Part shown: positions 9,443 to 19,666 of the stretch, one piece after another
Layout of the letters: the number at the start of each line of letters is the position of its first letter
How positions within the stretch are numbered: the first letter of the stretch is position 1
From: Crenothrix polyspora
GTDB lineage: Bacteria; Pseudomonadota; Gammaproteobacteria; Methylococcales; Methylomonadaceae
Direction: 5' to 3'
DNA length: 64,000 nucleotides
NCBI GenBank assembly: GCA_945877505.1
Contig: CAMDWT010000002.1
Coordinates: forward strand, 1 to 64,000
Made by a program: the position numbers and the translations under genes
The notes under the pieces: generated by a model
The model's input: only the letters and a program-made list of their open reading frames with translations
Databases searched by the model: none
What the model was told of the DNA's origin: nothing

Positions 9443-11404
9443 GTGTTTATGCAGTGTTTGAAAGGATTGTTTGTTGCTTATAAACGATGGCAATCGTGTG
9501 CTAGGCGAGGATTTTTTTTAAAGAGACATTGCTCTTACATACTGCCTCAGTTGATGGTGTTTTTTTTATTGAGTTTATCAACTCAGACGTTGTTAGCTGA
9601 CAGTGTAATCGATCAAATAAAAGGTTTAATGACTGAGAATGGCGTTCTGTTAAAGGATGCAGTCGACAAGCAATCTGCTAATTTATTAGATGGCATAATA
9701 GCCTCTGAAAACAGAGAGCTGTTTGACGAAGTGTCGTTTATAAATACGACAAAATATAATTCTTATTTACAGAGACCTGATTTTAAAAATCGCTCTGAAG
9801 ATCTTGAAGCGCTTTATAAAGCGACAGGCTATAAATTATTATGGTTAGGCAGCCCTGAGGCAGAAAAAAAGACGGCCGAGGTGTTGGATGTATTAGAAAA
9901 AGTAGCGTTTAATGGTTTGGACCCAAATAATTATGACGCACACTCTTTAAAGCAAAAACTACCTGCGGCTTTAAAGTTAGCCGCTGATAATTATAAACAG
10001 CTAGCGCTCTATGATACGGCTATTAGTATATCGTTATTACGGTACTTGCATGACTTACATTATGGTCGGGTCAATCCAAAAGCAATAAATTTTAATCTTA
10101 AATTAAGAGATAAAAAGTTAATTGATTTACCAAACTTAATTAAACAAAATTTACAGCAAGGCACACTTTCTCAGTTGCCTGAATTAGTAGAACCTAAATT
10201 AAAACAATATCAGGGGCTAAAGAAAGCCTTGATTACTTATCGTCAATTGGTTAAAGATCAGCTTGTTTTTAATATGGTTTTTTCAAACCCCATTAATCCT
10301 GGTGATGAACTTGCCAATGGTGATGAGTTAACGCATTTTTTAGCCGCTGTTGGCGATATGCCTAAAGGGTCCGAAAGTGAGTCTAAAAAAGTCACTCGTT
10401 ATTCAAGTCAATTAGTGGCGGGCGTTAAAAAATTTCAGCTTCGGCATGGGTTGAATGTTGATGGCGTTATAGGTAAAAGTACAGTTGTAGCAATGACTGC
10501 CCCTTTAAGTCAGCGAGTCACTCAAATTGAGTTGGCAATGGAGCGCTTGCGTTGGTTGCCTGAGGCCAGCGCCGGCGCTTCTATTGTCGTCAACATTCCA
10601 GCTTTTCAATTATGGGCGTTTGATGACCTTAATGAGATTAATGCAAACATGCCGAATATGCGTGTAGTGGTTGGTAAAGCATTAAAAAATGAAACGCCAG
10701 TATTGATGGCAGAAATGCGGTTCATTGATTTTATGCCTTATTGGAATGTCCCTTACAATATCGTTAAGAAAGAAATATTACCTAAATTAATTGAGAATCC
10801 TGGTTATTTAGCCGCAGAAAATATGGAGTTAGTGAGCACCTTTGGTAATGAGACAAAAGCGGTTGCTTTTAATGCGACATCAATGAGCGGACTCAAGCAA
10901 GGTAACTTACGAATCAGACAACGACCTGGTAAAAAAAATGCACTAGGTAAAGTAAAATTTATATTCCCGAATAAGAGTGACGTTTATCTGCATGATACGC
11001 CGTCTCATTCTTTATTCAGTCGATCTCGAAGAGATTTTAGTCATGGATGTGTGCGGGTAGAAAATCCGGATCAATTGGCTGAGTTTGTTCTCAAAAATCA
11101 ATGGACAAAAGAGGCGATTGATGAGGCGATGGCTGCTGATAAAACACGACGTGTCGTCTTAAAAAAATCGATTCCGGTATTGTTTTTTTATGTAACCTCT
11201 TTTATTGATCAATATGATAATTTGACTTTTTACTCAGATATTTACGGCTATGATACGGTTCTAGAAAACGCGCTTAATAAAGTAGTCGATGTGTCAGATC
11301 AGGAGATTTTTGCACAGCCTGCTTCTTTAGGAGAAGCAACAGTTATGCCGCCTAAAGAAGGAATAAAACTAGAGCTTGGTTCGGAGGGTGATGTGGCGCC
11401 TTGA
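9443..11404 (+). CDS. L,D-transpeptidase YcbB/LdtD-type
   Basis: Peptidoglycan-binding region (FQLRHGLNVDGVIGKSTVVAM) plus YkuD catalytic motif (HDTPSHSLFSRSRRDFSHGCVRVENP). Confidence 0.9.
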   Translation: MFMQCLKGLFVAYKRWQSCARRGFFLKRHCSYILPQLMVFFLLSLSTQTLLADSVIDQIKGLMTENGVLLKDAVDKQSANLLDGIIASENRELFDEVSFINTTKYNSYLQRPDFKNRSEDLEALYKATGYKLLWLGSPEAEKKTAEVLDVLEKVAFNGLDPNNYDAHSLKQKLPAALKLAADNYKQLALYDTAISISLLRYLHDLHYGRVNPKAINFNLKLRDKKLIDLPNLIKQNLQQGTLSQLPELVEPKLKQYQGLKKALITYRQLVKDQLVFNMVFSNPINPGDELANGDELTHFLAAVGDMPKGSESESKKVTRYSSQLVAGVKKFQLRHGLNVDGVIGKSTVVAMTAPLSQRVTQIELAMERLRWLPEASAGASIVVNIPAFQLWAFDDLNEINANMPNMRVVVGKALKNETPVLMAEMRFIDFMPYWNVPYNIVKKEILPKLIENPGYLAAENMELVSTFGNETKAVAFNATSMSGLKQGNLRIRQRPGKKNALGKVKFIFPNKSDVYLHDTPSHSLFSRSRRDFSHGCVRVENPDQLAEFVLKNQWTKEAIDEAMAADKTRRVVLKKSIPVLFFYVTSFIDQYDNLTFYSDIYGYDTVLENALNKVVDVSDQEIFAQPASLGEATVMPPKEGIKLELGSEGDVAP

Positions 11405-11427
11405 TGGTTTTAAGGGTAAGTTAGACG

Positions 11428-12129
11428 TTACCAATTTCTAATTTCACCTGTGTCTAAATGAACAAAGTCATTTTGAGGGTAGTAACCTACACCGCCTTTT
11501 GCCATTGCCAGCGCAGCCTTGTTAATTGTTCTGGCGGACATACCTTCAACTCTGATATCAATAGCTCTTCCTTGCATATGAAAACTATGCTCAGCGACCC
11601 CATGGCTATGTTTGCGCAATGCAGCATTAGTGAAAGGTGAGCGATAACCGGAAACAATATGAAAAGGTTTATTAATGCCGAGTGTTTGCTTTAGATCAAA
11701 TAATTGATCCAATAATGCGGTGTCGATGGGATGTATGTCATCGGTATGATAATCACGCAATAAATAATTAATTTCCTGAAGTGCGTCTTTAATATATCTG
11801 CCGCGCTCAAAATAAGTTAGCTTTAATTTATCCCCAGTATGAGCATGTTCAAAAGATAACATTTTATGAGAGTGTGAGTGAAAATCCTCGGTATTTGTGT
11901 GACGAGTTAGTATGCGTGAATGGAGTGATTTTGGGTTTTTATGAGCTGATTTTAGAGGCTCGTAGTGATAGTTTTTACCTGGATGAATTATGTCTCTGAC
12001 CGTTGCAGAGGCAATTCCAGATCCACTGAGTGTAAGTAAGGAAACGCCTGCCATTTGCTTAAGAAAGGTACGTCTAGAAGCAATCTTACTCTCTTCGTCT
12101 GTTACGTTTTTTAATGGTTGCTTGTTCAT
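11428..12129 (-). CDS. YcbK-like DUF882 / M15-family peptidase with Tat signal
   Basis: Twin-arginine SRRTFLKQMAGVSLLTL; HIVSGYRSPFTN...SFHMQGRAIDIRV; HLDTG. Confidence 0.88.
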   Translation of the reverse strand: MNKQPLKNVTDEESKIASRRTFLKQMAGVSLLTLSGSGIASATVRDIIHPGKNYHYEPLKSAHKNPKSLHSRILTRHTNTEDFHSHSHKMLSFEHAHTGDKLKLTYFERGRYIKDALQEINYLLRDYHTDDIHPIDTALLDQLFDLKQTLGINKPFHIVSGYRSPFTNAALRKHSHGVAEHSFHMQGRAIDIRVEGMSARTINKAALAMAKGGVGYYPQNDFVHLDTGEIRNW

Positions 12130-12414
12130 GAGTATTTCCAGTTGACGCTTTAGGTGCTATTTTCCTTGTGTAGCCTTAAATTTATCTTAAGCCGCTATAA
12201 AATATCTTGTAGGATTTTAAATAAGTCTAGATGTGAATGTCAGTTGTCCATGTCAATAAATCGATTATTGTTATCATTCAATGAGTAGACAGTAATTTTT
12301 TATACCTTATTGGTGAGATATTTATAATTGTCTGATTTAAAAGTATTGATATAGTAGGGCTGCTTCTGCTATATAAGTGGTCACTGGCTTGAATTTTGCA
12401 CTATTAACGACACA

Positions 12415-13728
12415 TTGCTAACGGATGACATCAATATGAGTAAACGAATCGTTAAGCCATCGACCTATCTGATTGAAGTTAAGGCGCTTTCTGATCGTAT
12501 TGTTAAAGCGCAACAACCAATAAGGATTCTTGATGCTATTAAATGGGATGATAATATTAAGCAGGCGTTTTTTAAAGGAAAGTGTAAAAATCCTCCTATA
12601 GTAACAACAGATTATTATCAAAATAGACCCTTAGGTTTCGATCCTGCTGAAAAGAAGCAAGAGTTTTATCAAATTGAACGAGATTTAGTCAGGAAGTTGG
12701 GTCAACTTAATCCTCTAAGCGTCATTATGCGACGTATTAGTAGAGAGTATCAAGATGTGGTTTGTATGCTAGAAGCTAGAGGTACGCCGGGATTTTCAAA
12801 TATTTCTCAAGAACTATACGGCTCTTCTCAAGATGTTTTTCATGTGGGTGATCCTACCATTGCTAATTTGGGTAGTATGATGGAGTCAACGTTATCTCAA
12901 TTAGTACAGCTTGATTTTCTGAGCGAAGAGCCCAAAACAATAAGCGCAAAAGATGCCGTGGCTATTCTGAATGACAGAATAGAAAGTGTATTTCCAGGTG
13001 AAGGTCTACGCGCTATGTTGAGCGATGGAATTATTGCCGATGCGGCTGCGGGTACAGATTATATTAAGATACGCGCCGATGCGTTATTTAATATGCGGGA
13101 TTTGCGGGTTCTTGAGGTTCATGAGGTCTGGGTGCATTTGGGGACAACGTTGAATGGCTTGGCTCAACCTTATTGTACTTTTCTAGGAAAAGGTCCTCCT
13201 TCTGCAACGGTTACCCAGGAAGGCTTGGCAGTCCTAATGGAGATATTAACATTTAGTTCAACGCCTAATCGACTCATGCGTTTGATTAATAGGGTGCGTG
13301 CGATTACCTTGACAGAGGAGGGTGCAGACTTCATGGATATATTTAATTTCTTTAAAGATAAAGGTCTAGATGATGAAGAAAGTTATATGCTCAGTAGTCG
13401 AGTTTTTAGAGGAAGTAGTTCTGATGGGTTACCCTTTACTAAAGATCTGACATATCTCAAAGGTTTTGTACTGACTTATAATTTTATGCGACTCGCTGTC
13501 AGTAAAGGTAAGCCTGATCGCATCCCTCTGTTGTTCTGCGGTAAGACCATGATTGAAGATATGAAAGTATTGGTAGATTTGGTGGATGAGGGGACCGTAA
13601 TTGCGCCTCGCTTTTTACCGCCTCAATTTAGAGATTTAATGGGCTTATCAGCTTGGTTGAGTTTTAGTCGTTTTATGACTTCTTTAAACTTTAGGCAGCT
13701 TGAGCAGGATTACGCTAATATTTTGTAA
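12415..13728 (+). CDS. Flavohemoglobin-expression-modulating QEGLA-motif protein (DUF1704)
   Basis: HEVWVHLGTTLNG...VTQEGLAVLMEILTF; a start at the ATG of MSKRIVKP is also possible. Confidence 0.85.
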   Translation: MLTDDINMSKRIVKPSTYLIEVKALSDRIVKAQQPIRILDAIKWDDNIKQAFFKGKCKNPPIVTTDYYQNRPLGFDPAEKKQEFYQIERDLVRKLGQLNPLSVIMRRISREYQDVVCMLEARGTPGFSNISQELYGSSQDVFHVGDPTIANLGSMMESTLSQLVQLDFLSEEPKTISAKDAVAILNDRIESVFPGEGLRAMLSDGIIADAAAGTDYIKIRADALFNMRDLRVLEVHEVWVHLGTTLNGLAQPYCTFLGKGPPSATVTQEGLAVLMEILTFSSTPNRLMRLINRVRAITLTEEGADFMDIFNFFKDKGLDDEESYMLSSRVFRGSSSDGLPFTKDLTYLKGFVLTYNFMRLAVSKGKPDRIPLLFCGKTMIEDMKVLVDLVDEGTVIAPRFLPPQFRDLMGLSAWLSFSRFMTSLNFRQLEQDYANIL

Positions 13729-13786
13729 TTGATCAAATGCTGACTTTACCATTGGTGACTTTTTGCAAGGACATTATTTTATGTCT

Positions 13787-13815
13787 AAGCCATCAATTTA
13801 AACTGATGGCTTTTT
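13787..13815 (+). terminator. Rho-independent terminator
   Basis: aagccatca / tgatggctt stem followed by TTTTT. Confidence 0.8.
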
Positions 13816-13997
13816 GGATTTTGATTAAGCTAAAGATTAAGGTTGGGTCATGTAATAGCTGAAGTTTAAGGGAAAGTGTGTTTTTATAAGCACTTATAAG
13901 AAATACTGTCTAAGTAAAACATCAAGAGTTCTTACGAACCGGTTCGACATTTAACGATTCGACTTAATATGTTCGTATCTGCAACGAAAAAATATAA

Positions 13998-16900
13998 ATG
14001 AAAAAAAAATTACTGACCTTTTTCAATGCTCTATCGAAAGATGAGCAAAACATTATGCTGGTTTTAGCTGTAAATTATGCCCCTGTTGGCCAATCTACCT
14101 TGCAAGGATTGCTAAGTGCAACCGGTTATTTTGAGCCTAAGACCATAATTTTGATGTCCAAATCGTTGCGAGATAAATTACAAAAAGCTGATTTAGTTTC
14201 TATCACGGCAGATGGTGCTCGTTGTCATGAGGCAATTACTGAGCCTTTGATGCGACAAGCTATAACGCAACCTTGGTTTAATAAGTTAGCACAATTACTG
14301 ATTGCTGAGCCGAGTTACTATTATCCAGAAAGAGTGAGTCTATATCATGCTGTAAAACAATTGCGAATTTTCCTTTACCAAGGTAATGACGCTGCTTTTG
14401 CCGCTAATGCTGAACGATTACGTACTGACCATCCTAAAGACTTTATTAGTGTTCTTAGTAAGCTATTTTTTGTGGATTATTCTGCTGAATGGTTCTTGTC
14501 CTTGTCGGATCAAATTAAGGCATTAACGTTAAGCTATTTTTTGCATGATGGCCGAATGCATCTCAAAGATGTTTCTTTTCATTACCAGTTGCTGGAGCAG
14601 TTGTTTGGTGCGGTCAAGCATGATAATCCAGAAATTAATCACATTGTTATTGAGGAACGATTGTTTCGAAGTGACTTTAAAGAGGTGGAGGCTTGGTTGG
14701 CCGGCGATTTATCAGCGAATGGCTTAAAGTTATTGGGGACCTTGCGTTTTTTGCAGAATCGAAACCTTGAGTCTATTGATCTATTTAACACATCAATTAA
14801 AACACTAAAGAAAACAACGGGTAAGCGAAATATTTGTATTGATGGCCTACCAGGTTATTTTTTTAATCTAGCTTTGTGGCGTAGTCGTAATGTCAATAAT
14901 ATGACCCTTCTTAAGCAGCAGGCCCAATTAACGATTAAACAGGGTGTTCAAAGTGAATACTATGTGCTTAATTTGATGTTGTTGGAAGCTGTTGATATCT
15001 ATCAGGGTAAAAGAACCGTTGAACAAAGTCTTGGCCTGCTGAGAGTCGGTGAACAGGCGTATGATCACTTATTTCATACCTTATTAATGTATTGGATTGG
15101 TGAGGCTAAAATAATAACGGACAATCCTAGTAATAGTGGTTTTCTTGAAGCATTGGCTGGGTTTTGTCAGCAAGCCCAACAAACAGGTTATTTTTGGTAT
15201 GCGGCTGTCAGCTCTTCTTTGCTGCAAAGATTAGCTTATAAAAATAAGACTATTCTGCTAATTGCACAACAATACTTACAATCACCCTTTAATGAAATCA
15301 TAGATTTATTGCCACAAGTTTCTGCTTGGCAAAGAGCTTTAGAGGCATTAAATCAACTGACTGTTGAACCTTCTGTGACTGATCAAAAAGAACTACGTTT
15401 GATTTGGTCGCTTAGTTTAGAGGGCAATCTAGTCACGTTAGTGCCAAAAGAACAGCGCCTAGGTAAAACAGGGAGTTGGACTAAAGGGCGGGTTATTTCT
15501 TTAAAAAGACTTTACCATAATATGGCTGAATTTGATTATTTAGCGGAACAAGATCGTCGTATTTGTGCGCATATCCAAATTGAAAAAGAATCTGATTATT
15601 ATGGATATTATAATAAAGAAATTTATGTCCTGCCCAGTAATGCGATTTCAGAGGCTGTTGGTCACCCAAGCATTTTTTGGGTTAATCAGGAATCGTTAAA
15701 TAATCCTGTTGACATTACTCTGTCAGAACCTCAATTACTGGTTAAAGAACAGCAAGAAAATCTGCATATCTCTTTAATACCACAAATTACTACACAGAAG
15801 ATTATAGCTCAGAAAACAGCTAGCAATGGTTTGTTGGTCTACATTATTAATGAATCACATCGCCATGTCGCTGATATATTAGGTAAAAATGGCTTAACGG
15901 TTCCTGTTAGTGCTCGCCAGCAGGTTATTGATTCAATTTCTTCAATTTCATCAATGTTGACGGTGCAGTCTGATATTGGTGGAAGTTCCACGCATGCCAT
16001 TAATGTTAATGTTGACAGTCGATTACACATCCATTTGCAGCCTATTGGGCAGGGCATACAAATAGAAGTATTTGTGCAGCCCTTTAGCGAGGGAGGTCCG
16101 CTTTATAAACCGGGCGTTGGTGGAACTACCGTATTGGCTGAAATTAATGGCACACAATTGCAAACTACGCGTGATTTTAAACTTGAAAATAGCTCTTTAA
16201 ATCAAGTGTTATCCGCATGCCCTGAATTATATGTCGTTAAAGAGCCAAAATGGCAATTGGACGATCCCGAGTCTGCACTAGAAGCCTTGTTGCAACTTCA
16301 AGCATTAGATGATTTCGCTGTGCTTGAGTGGCCCAAAGGTAAAAAAATACAACTGAGTCGTGAAACCGGACTCTCGCAAGTGCAATTTTCAGTGCGTAAG
16401 GAAAAAGATTGGTTTAGTGTTGAAGGCAATATACAGGTTGATGGAGAACAAGTATTAGATATGCAACGTTTAATGGGCTTATTAAACAGTTCTACAGGAC
16501 GCTTTTTAAAGCTTGAAGATGGGCAGATTATTACGTTAACTCGTGAACTACGGCAGCGGCTTGATGATTTGTCTGGTTTGGGTGATGTGCAAAAAGACAC
16601 AGTACGCTTTCATCCTCTAGCCGCATTAGCGTTGGATGAGATCACTAATGGCATGGCTATTACGGCTAGCAAACCATGGAAAGATCAATTAGTTAGATTA
16701 AATGAAATGGGAGATTTAAATCCCAAAGTACCGTCAACCCTACAAGGTGAATTAAGAGATTATCAGCGAGAAGGATTTCAATGGATGATGCGCTTGGCTC
16801 ATTGGGGGGCGGGTGCTTGCTTAGCTGATGATATGGGGTTGGGTAAAACCATACAAGCCCTTGCTTTAATTTTATCTCGTGCACCTAAAGGACCTACGTT

Positions 16901-18125
16901 GATATTGGCGCCAACATCAGTTTGTATTAATTGGTTGGAAGAAGCGCAGCGATTTGCTCCTACGTTGAATGTTTATCAATTTGGCGCTGGAGATCGGCAA
17001 GATATGCTGGATAACGCGGGTCCTTTTGATTTAATAGTGTGCAGTTATGGTCTGTTACAAACCGAAGCAGATCGCTTGGTCCAAAAAAAATGGCATACCT
17101 TGGTCGCTGATGAAGCACAAGCCATAAAAAATGCATTAACTAAGCGCTCTAAAGCCGCCATTGCTTTACAAGCTGATTTTAAATTAATAACCACAGGTAC
17201 GCCTATAGAAAACCACCTGGGTGAATTGTGGAATTTATTTAATTTTATAAATCCTGGCCTACTAGGATCCTTGCAGAGGTTTAATGAGCGTTATGCTCAG
17301 GCTATTGAAAATCAACAAGATCATGAGGTTCAGCAACGACTTAGAAAGTTATTAAGGCCGTTTATTTTACGTCGACTTAAAAATGATGTTTTAACAGAGT
17401 TACCCTCACGTACTGAAGTTACTTTACATATAGAATTAAGCGCAGAAGAGCGGGCCCTTTATGAGGCCTTACGTCGCAATGCCATGCAGGCTATGACATC
17501 ATCAACTGATCAGCCAGGACATAAGCAGTTGAAAATATTGGCTGAAATCATGAAGCTTCGACGAGCCTGTTGTCATCCTCGACTGGTAATGGAGGAAAGC
17601 ACCTTGGCAAGTTCAAAGCTGCAAGCATTTGAAGAGTTGGTTGATGAGTTGTTAGATAATCGGCATAAAGCTTTGGTCTTTAGTCAGTTTGTGGGACATT
17701 TAAAATTAATTCGGGATTTATTAGATAAAAAAGGCATTCATTACCATTACCTTGATGGTTCGACCCCTGTTCCACAGCGTAAAAAAGCCGTTAATTTGTT
17801 TCAGTCAGGCGAGGGCGATTTATTTTTAATCAGCCTTAAAGCCGGAGGTACTGGTTTGAATCTAACGGCTGCAGATTATGTTATTCATATGGATCCATGG
17901 TGGAATCCAGCTGTAGAAGATCAAGCTTCTGATCGAGCGCATCGTATGGGACAAAAGCGCCCTGTCACTATTTATCGTTTGGTAGCCAAAGATACGATAG
18001 AGGATAAAATTGTTGATCTGCATAGGCATAAGCGTGATTTAGCGAATAGTCTCTTAGAAGGTGGGGAGGTTAGTGGGAAAATGTCTGTTGAAGATATGAT
18101 GGCATTGATAAAAGATATTGATTAG
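13998..18125 (+). CDS. SNF2-family DEAD/DEAH helicase
   Basis: LADDMGLGKTIQAL, DEAQ, TGTPIENHLGELW, LISLKAGGTGLNLTAADYVIHMDPWWNPAVEDQASDRAHRMGQ. Confidence 0.93.
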   Translation: MKKKLLTFFNALSKDEQNIMLVLAVNYAPVGQSTLQGLLSATGYFEPKTIILMSKSLRDKLQKADLVSITADGARCHEAITEPLMRQAITQPWFNKLAQLLIAEPSYYYPERVSLYHAVKQLRIFLYQGNDAAFAANAERLRTDHPKDFISVLSKLFFVDYSAEWFLSLSDQIKALTLSYFLHDGRMHLKDVSFHYQLLEQLFGAVKHDNPEINHIVIEERLFRSDFKEVEAWLAGDLSANGLKLLGTLRFLQNRNLESIDLFNTSIKTLKKTTGKRNICIDGLPGYFFNLALWRSRNVNNMTLLKQQAQLTIKQGVQSEYYVLNLMLLEAVDIYQGKRTVEQSLGLLRVGEQAYDHLFHTLLMYWIGEAKIITDNPSNSGFLEALAGFCQQAQQTGYFWYAAVSSSLLQRLAYKNKTILLIAQQYLQSPFNEIIDLLPQVSAWQRALEALNQLTVEPSVTDQKELRLIWSLSLEGNLVTLVPKEQRLGKTGSWTKGRVISLKRLYHNMAEFDYLAEQDRRICAHIQIEKESDYYGYYNKEIYVLPSNAISEAVGHPSIFWVNQESLNNPVDITLSEPQLLVKEQQENLHISLIPQITTQKIIAQKTASNGLLVYIINESHRHVADILGKNGLTVPVSARQQVIDSISSISSMLTVQSDIGGSSTHAINVNVDSRLHIHLQPIGQGIQIEVFVQPFSEGGPLYKPGVGGTTVLAEINGTQLQTTRDFKLENSSLNQVLSACPELYVVKEPKWQLDDPESALEALLQLQALDDFAVLEWPKGKKIQLSRETGLSQVQFSVRKEKDWFSVEGNIQVDGEQVLDMQRLMGLLNSSTGRFLKLEDGQIITLTRELRQRLDDLSGLGDVQKDTVRFHPLAALALDEITNGMAITASKPWKDQLVRLNEMGDLNPKVPSTLQGELRDYQREGFQWMMRLAHWGAGACLADDMGLGKTIQALALILSRAPKGPTLILAPTSVCINWLEEAQRFAPTLNVYQFGAGDRQDMLDNAGPFDLIVCSYGLLQTEADRLVQKKWHTLVADEAQAIKNALTKRSKAAIALQADFKLITTGTPIENHLGELWNLFNFINPGLLGSLQRFNERYAQAIENQQDHEVQQRLRKLLRPFILRRLKNDVLTELPSRTEVTLHIELSAEERALYEALRRNAMQAMTSSTDQPGHKQLKILAEIMKLRRACCHPRLVMEESTLASSKLQAFEELVDELLDNRHKALVFSQFVGHLKLIRDLLDKKGIHYHYLDGSTPVPQRKKAVNLFQSGEGDLFLISLKAGGTGLNLTAADYVIHMDPWWNPAVEDQASDRAHRMGQKRPVTIYRLVAKDTIEDKIVDLHRHKRDLANSLLEGGEVSGKMSVEDMMALIKDID

Positions 18126-18185
18126 CTATAAAGTGAGTTAACGGGACGATTAATAATAAGGTTATAACAATTCAAAAGGATCTTT

Positions 18186-18668
18186 ATGCGTAAAACAGTG
18201 ATTGAGGACGTTACAAAAAAAAGCTCATCTTTTAGCGTGGGCTTTTTAGATCTTGAACAAATGGCGAGGGTAGAAATAAGTTCGGAAAGCCAAGATCATC
18301 CTATAGAGAATGCCTTATTGGACGGTATGAATTCAGGGTGGGAGGCCTCTCAGTGCGGCGAGCAAATGATACGCCTTATCTTTGATCAGCCCCAGACAAT
18401 TAAACATATACAGTTAATTTTTGATGAGCAAAAACAGGCTCGCACTCAAGCCTTTGTTTTATTATGGCGCAAAGAGAATGAAGCGAATTTTCAGGAAATT
18501 TTGCGTCAGGAATATCATTTCAGTCCACCGCTTACTTCTAGGCAAGTAGAAGATTATACCGTTGATCTTAAACAGTTAAGCGTGCTTGAATTACGGATAA
18601 TTCCTGATATCAGTGGTGGAGACGCACATGCATCACTCACTCGTTTGCGGTTGTCAGTGTTGGAATAG
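18186..18668 (+). CDS. Small protein with F5/8-type C (discoidin-like) features, function unknown
   Basis: 160 aa; beta-rich pattern GWEASQCGEQMIRLIFDQPQTIKHIQLIFDE; downstream of the helicase in the same orientation. Confidence 0.5.
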   Translation: MRKTVIEDVTKKSSSFSVGFLDLEQMARVEISSESQDHPIENALLDGMNSGWEASQCGEQMIRLIFDQPQTIKHIQLIFDEQKQARTQAFVLLWRKENEANFQEILRQEYHFSPPLTSRQVEDYTVDLKQLSVLELRIIPDISGGDAHASLTRLRLSVLE

Positions 18669-18687
18669 GGTATTTAATAGCGGAAGC

Positions 18688-19101
18688 TTAAAAATCAACT
18701 TTCCCCCTTAATTGTTTAAGTTGGCCTTGTTTTGTTTTGCTATTTAAACGTTTTACTTTTGATCCCTTAGTCGGTTTGGTTGCTTTACGACTTTTATAGC
18801 GAATAGCGACACTGGTAATCAAGGTTTTTAAACGATGATAGGCATCCTCCTTGTTCTTTTCTTGGGTTCGAAATTGTTGTGCCTTGATGATAATGACACC
18901 GTCTTTTGAGATTCGTTGATCACTAAGTTCCAATAATTTTAGTTTATAGCTCTCCGGTAAAGACGAAGCTTTAATGTCAAAGCGCAAGTGAATAGCCGTT
19001 GAAACTTTGTTTATATTCTGCCCTCCTGAGCCTTGTGCACGAATAGCGTTAACTTCTATTTCATTTTCTTTAATATGCAGTGTGCCGGATATTTGTAACA
19101 T
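18688..19101 (-). CDS. arfB: Alternative ribosome-rescue peptidyl-tRNA hydrolase ArfB
   Basis: RAQGSGGQNINKVSTAIHLRFD GGQ motif and basic C-terminal tail. Confidence 0.93.
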   Translation of the reverse strand: MLQISGTLHIKENEIEVNAIRAQGSGGQNINKVSTAIHLRFDIKASSLPESYKLKLLELSDQRISKDGVIIIKAQQFRTQEKNKEDAYHRLKTLITSVAIRYKSRKATKPTKGSKVKRLNSKTKQGQLKQLRGKVDF

Positions 19102-19329
19102 TTCTGTAAAGTATTTTAGAGCAGAAAAAATTAATTAAGGCGTCGCTCGATTTGTGGTTGTTTCATAGCCATTTCGATTCATAGTTATTGGGCGATAGAT
19201 ATCCCAATATAGAGTAGTCAATGATTACTTTACATAACTAGTAGAGAGTTACCAATTATAGCCGTATATCTTTGACGCGCTAGATTTGTGTTATTAATAC
19301 CGGTTAAACCTCTATATCGTATCACAAAG

Positions 19330-19357
19330 TTGACATTATCAGATTATTTTGTATATT
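19330..19357 (+). promoter_or_regulatory. Candidate sigma-70 promoter for hipBA
   Basis: TTGACA-N16-TATATT; -10 ends about 9 nt before the likely ATG (19367). Confidence 0.45.
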
Positions 19358-19366
19358 CTATGTTAC

Positions 19367-19663
19367 ATGACAAGCAAAAATCACATCATATATCCTTCTG
19401 AAAAGAAAATACTAACCGACTTTGGCGAAAGGCTAAAGCTTGCCCGTTTGCGCCGTGGAATCTCAGCAGAGATACTGGCACATCGATCATCTATTTCCAG
19501 AATGACGCTTCATCGTGCGGAGCAAGGCTCTCCGGCTGTTTCTATGGGGACCTATTTAAGAATACTTGCAGCACTTCATTTAACGGATGATATTAATTTA
19601 TTGGCGAAAGATGATAAGTTGGGGCGCAGACTGCAAGATCTTGAGTTGATCAAAAAAAGGTGA
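19367..19663 (+). CDS. hipB: HipB-like XRE-family antitoxin
   Basis: HTH: LARLRRGISAEILAHRSSISRMTLHRAEQGSPAVSMGTYLRILAAL; the ORF track start at 19349 is TTG, while ATG 19367 (MTSKNH) is more likely. Confidence 0.85.
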   Translation: MTSKNHIIYPSEKKILTDFGERLKLARLRRGISAEILAHRSSISRMTLHRAEQGSPAVSMGTYLRILAALHLTDDINLLAKDDKLGRRLQDLELIKKR

Positions 19664-19666
19664 GTC

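Noticed and set aside
9443-12129. Convergent ycbB-like and ycbK-like pair as a novel unit
   Set aside because: The two families are known neighbours in enterobacteria; only the orientation differs, which is not strong evidence of anything new.
18216-18250. Hairpin with A and T tracts resembling a terminator
   Set aside because: Located inside the 5' part of the 18186-18668 coding region, so most likely coincidental.
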